A stretch of DNA of 30,230 bases. Origin: a virus. Shown one piece after another: positions 28,624-30,230 of this stretch. The notes under the pieces were generated by a model, which was not told where the DNA came from, did no database searches, and worked only from the letters and a program-made list of their open reading frames with translations. The position numbers and the translations under genes were made by a program. Where the stretch lies: the IMG/VR virus record IMGVR_UViG_3300050138_000096, positions 1 through 30,230 of that record; one strand, given 5' to 3'. Position 1 is the stretch's first letter. Each line of letters opens with the position of its first letter.

Positions 28624-29337
28624 TCAGTTCCTTGGCGGCTGCGCTTGAGCGCTTTGGGTAAGCGATGACCATGCGGAACCTTGGAACCTCTTTCTAAATT
28701 CCTCCGTATCTGCCGAGGCTTTCAACAGATCGTACTGCTGTTGCCAACTCGCGGCCATTTTAGGGTCATCCGCCTGCGCACCGAAATTCCGCATATATCC
28801 ACTGAAGTAGACCATCGATGCAGCGAGAAACAAATCGGGCAAATTAGCCGACAGGAACGTGATCGGATTGCTCTGCGACAACGGCAGTGGCCTCTGCGTG
28901 CCTATCACTTCCATCGTGTAGGCTTGATCAGGCCACGGTCCAACGACAATGGCCGTCTGAGTTATCATGGCAAATCCGGTAGGCAGCCCACTGACATTGG
29001 CGCTTGGCCATACCAAATCGAGATAGTCTCGCGCCTGTGGCATCAGCGGGTTGCGCGTACCATTGTCCGGCGACGATCCAGCCGGCGTGATGACGTTGAT
29101 CCCGTTGATGACAACAAACACCCCTTGTGCTGTCGGCAGTACAAAGTTTCGATTATTCTGGGCTAGAGACTGCGATGCATCGCGGACCACCGTCGAAAGC
29201 AGGTTGAGTTCGCGATAGATGCGCTGTTCCGAATAATCAATGCAATCGGGCAGGATGTTCTGGAAATCGGCATTGCTGGCCGGAATGACCGTCAGCGTTG
29301 AAAGTGCCGTAATGTACGTGGAGTAGGTGAGACTCAT
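28624..29337 (-). CDS. Head-to-tail adaptor-like protein (237 aa)
   Basis: The start is the ATG at 29337, which overlaps the upstream stop (TAATG); an ATG at 29361 would add residues inside that gene. The sequence LTYSTYITALSTLTVIPASN, CIDYSEQRIYRELNLLSTVV and VVGPWPDQAYTMEVIGTQRP is typical of the adaptor family frequent in rhizobial prophages, which plays the gp4-like role of bridging portal and tail. The protein ends in a helical region (WQQQYDLLKASADTEEFRKR). Size and order, just before the gp10-like gene, agree. I see no enzymatic motif. Confidence 0.72.
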   Translation of the reverse strand: MSLTYSTYITALSTLTVIPASNADFQNILPDCIDYSEQRIYRELNLLSTVVRDASQSLAQNNRNFVLPTAQGVFVVINGINVITPAGSSPDNGTRNPLMPQARDYLDLVWPSANVSGLPTGFAMITQTAIVVGPWPDQAYTMEVIGTQRPLPLSQSNPITFLSANLPDLFLAASMVYFSGYMRNFGAQADDPKMAASWQQQYDLLKASADTEEFRKRFQGSAWSSLTQSAQAQPPRN

Positions 29338-30230
29338 TATGAGTACCCGTAGAGCGCCCAAGTACCGGATGCGATATTTCCGGAACTGAATAGAATGCGG
29401 ATGGCGTCAGTATCCTGTGCCGCCCGGCGAATACCGCCACCATAAATGCGATAAATGAGCGGTGTGGCGTCAGAAGATATGAAAGTCATGTCGTATTGGA
29501 CTATAGGCCACGCCGCCGTATTGGTTTGACCAAGAATCTCAATGGAACAATTCACGCCCGAAGCAGTCCCATTTCCGATGGCTGATGTTAGCAGAGCTAT
29601 CTGAGCGGCAGAGGTGCTGACGGCATCGCCCAATGGCAGGCCCCCGGTAGTGACTAATCCGCTCGCGTAAGAATAATTCCCGGCACCCGCATCATAACTC
29701 GATCCACCATTGGTAGAAACACGCAAGTATAATCCGGCGTTATTCGTCACTGGCAGGAAGTTAATCAGCTTCAAGACCAGACCGCGGTAGGCCGTGTAGC
29801 TCGTCAGAACGATATCTAGCGTAGCGGTTGACACGCTTCCGCTGGTGAGAAGGACTAATCCAGATGCGCCTGCTGCCGCCTGAAACGTGGGTGAAGAACC
29901 AGTGCCGTTTGAGGTCAGCACATAGCCCGATGTGACATTGGCCACGGCTGATATGGCCGCTGTGGCGTTGCCAAGCAGAATCGCATTTGCCGTCAGGGTC
30001 GAGGTTCCCACTCCACCATTCGACACTGCAAGACTCCCGGTTACTCCCGATGTCAGGCTGAGCGTTCCGGTCCATGCCGCCGTCGAAGACAGATTGAGTT
30101 GTCCGAACCCAAGAACCGTGCCGCTGGGATCAACGCGCAAAACCTGATTGGCCGCACCAGAGACAGCCGCAGCATTTGTCGTCGCCGAACTGGCGTTGGC
30201 GACTACTGACAGCGCCCCAACCGTCTGGAA
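29337..30230 (-). CDS. Fibre-like virion protein, 5' end outside window
   Basis: The frame is open from the right edge (encoded FQTVGALSVVANASS) to a TAA at 29337, about 297 residues. It shows repeats typical of fibre shafts (LSLTSGVTGSLAVSNGGVGT, then LTANAILLGNATAAISAVAN, then SGYVLTSNGTGSSPTFQA), followed by a beta-sandwich C-terminal domain (GLVLKLINFLPVTNNAGLYL, then YDMTFISSDATPLIYRIYGG). The shaft-plus-tip plan is common to head or tail fibres. It is TAATG-coupled to the adaptor. The start lies beyond the window. Confidence 0.65.
   Translation of the reverse strand, partial: FQTVGALSVVANASSATTNAAAVSGAANQVLRVDPSGTVLGFGQLNLSSTAAWTGTLSLTSGVTGSLAVSNGGVGTSTLTANAILLGNATAAISAVANVTSGYVLTSNGTGSSPTFQAAAGASGLVLLTSGSVSTATLDIVLTSYTAYRGLVLKLINFLPVTNNAGLYLRVSTNGGSSYDAGAGNYSYASGLVTTGGLPLGDAVSTSAAQIALLTSAIGNGTASGVNCSIEILGQTNTAAWPIVQYDMTFISSDATPLIYRIYGGGIRRAAQDTDAIRILFSSGNIASGTWALYGYS

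Noticed and set aside
1-30230. CRISPR arrays, tRNA or rRNA genes, insertion sequences, integrase or attachment sites
   Set aside because: None was recognised on either strand by eye; a covariance-model search would be needed to exclude a divergent tRNA or small RNA.

Overview
The window reads as part of a tailed-phage genome (free phage or prophage) from an alphaproteobacterial, probably Rhizobiales-type, host. This rests on recognisable virion genes (head-to-tail adaptor, a P22 gp10-like protein, ejection-type proteins, tail fibres), a lysis block, dense packing with ATGA/TGATG stop-start overlaps at most junctions, and protein styles familiar from rhizobial phages. No terminase, capsid, polymerase, integrase or tRNA lies in the window, so lifestyle and exact taxonomy cannot be settled.

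Layout. (1) 1-2760, + strand: a string of small accessory phage genes, with a 44-bp repeat carrying a strong ribosome-binding site, ending at a terminator near 2810-2842. (2) 2845-6826, - strand: lysis and membrane block, containing (in transcription order) an RlpA-like barrel protein, a lysozyme-type endolysin with a peptidoglycan-binding domain, a small protein, a papain-like protein, a lipoprotein, a holin-like protein and several small membrane proteins. (3) 6830-11488, + strand: HTH regulator, glycosyltransferase, HNH-type endonuclease, methyltransferase, thiamine-pyrophosphate E1 alpha, a small unknown, E1 beta. (4) 11377-18016, - strand: SDR, small unknown, GmhA-like isomerase, GmhB-like phosphatase, a GIY-YIG endonuclease fused to a transaldolase, an NAD-dependent epimerase, a shortened UDP-sugar-dehydrogenase-like protein, and a nucleotidyltransferase/sugar-kinase fusion. 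(5) 18013-30230, - strand: tail fibre, two large ejection/internal virion-type proteins, an HNH-AP2 endonuclease, a GNAT-like protein, small structural genes, gp10-like protein, adaptor, and the 3' part of another fibre-like gene.

The most striking content is regions 3 and 4: about 11 kb of sugar-biosynthesis genes between lysis and tail-fibre genes. GmhA-like, GmhB-like and kinase/nucleotidyltransferase functions are the core of nucleotide-activated heptose synthesis. A transaldolase and a two-subunit TPP enzyme could supply or extend the sugar-phosphate skeleton. An epimerase, an SDR and a Cys-less dehydrogenase-like protein could tailor it, and a glycosyltransferase and methyltransferase could attach or cap it. 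The - strand half is stop-start coupled to the tail fibre, which suggests expression late in infection. The product and its target (virion, host envelope or other) are inference. The transaldolase reads in frame from a complete homing-endonuclease-like domain, which is unusual; with two other endonuclease genes inserted at gene junctions it shows repeated invasion by homing elements.
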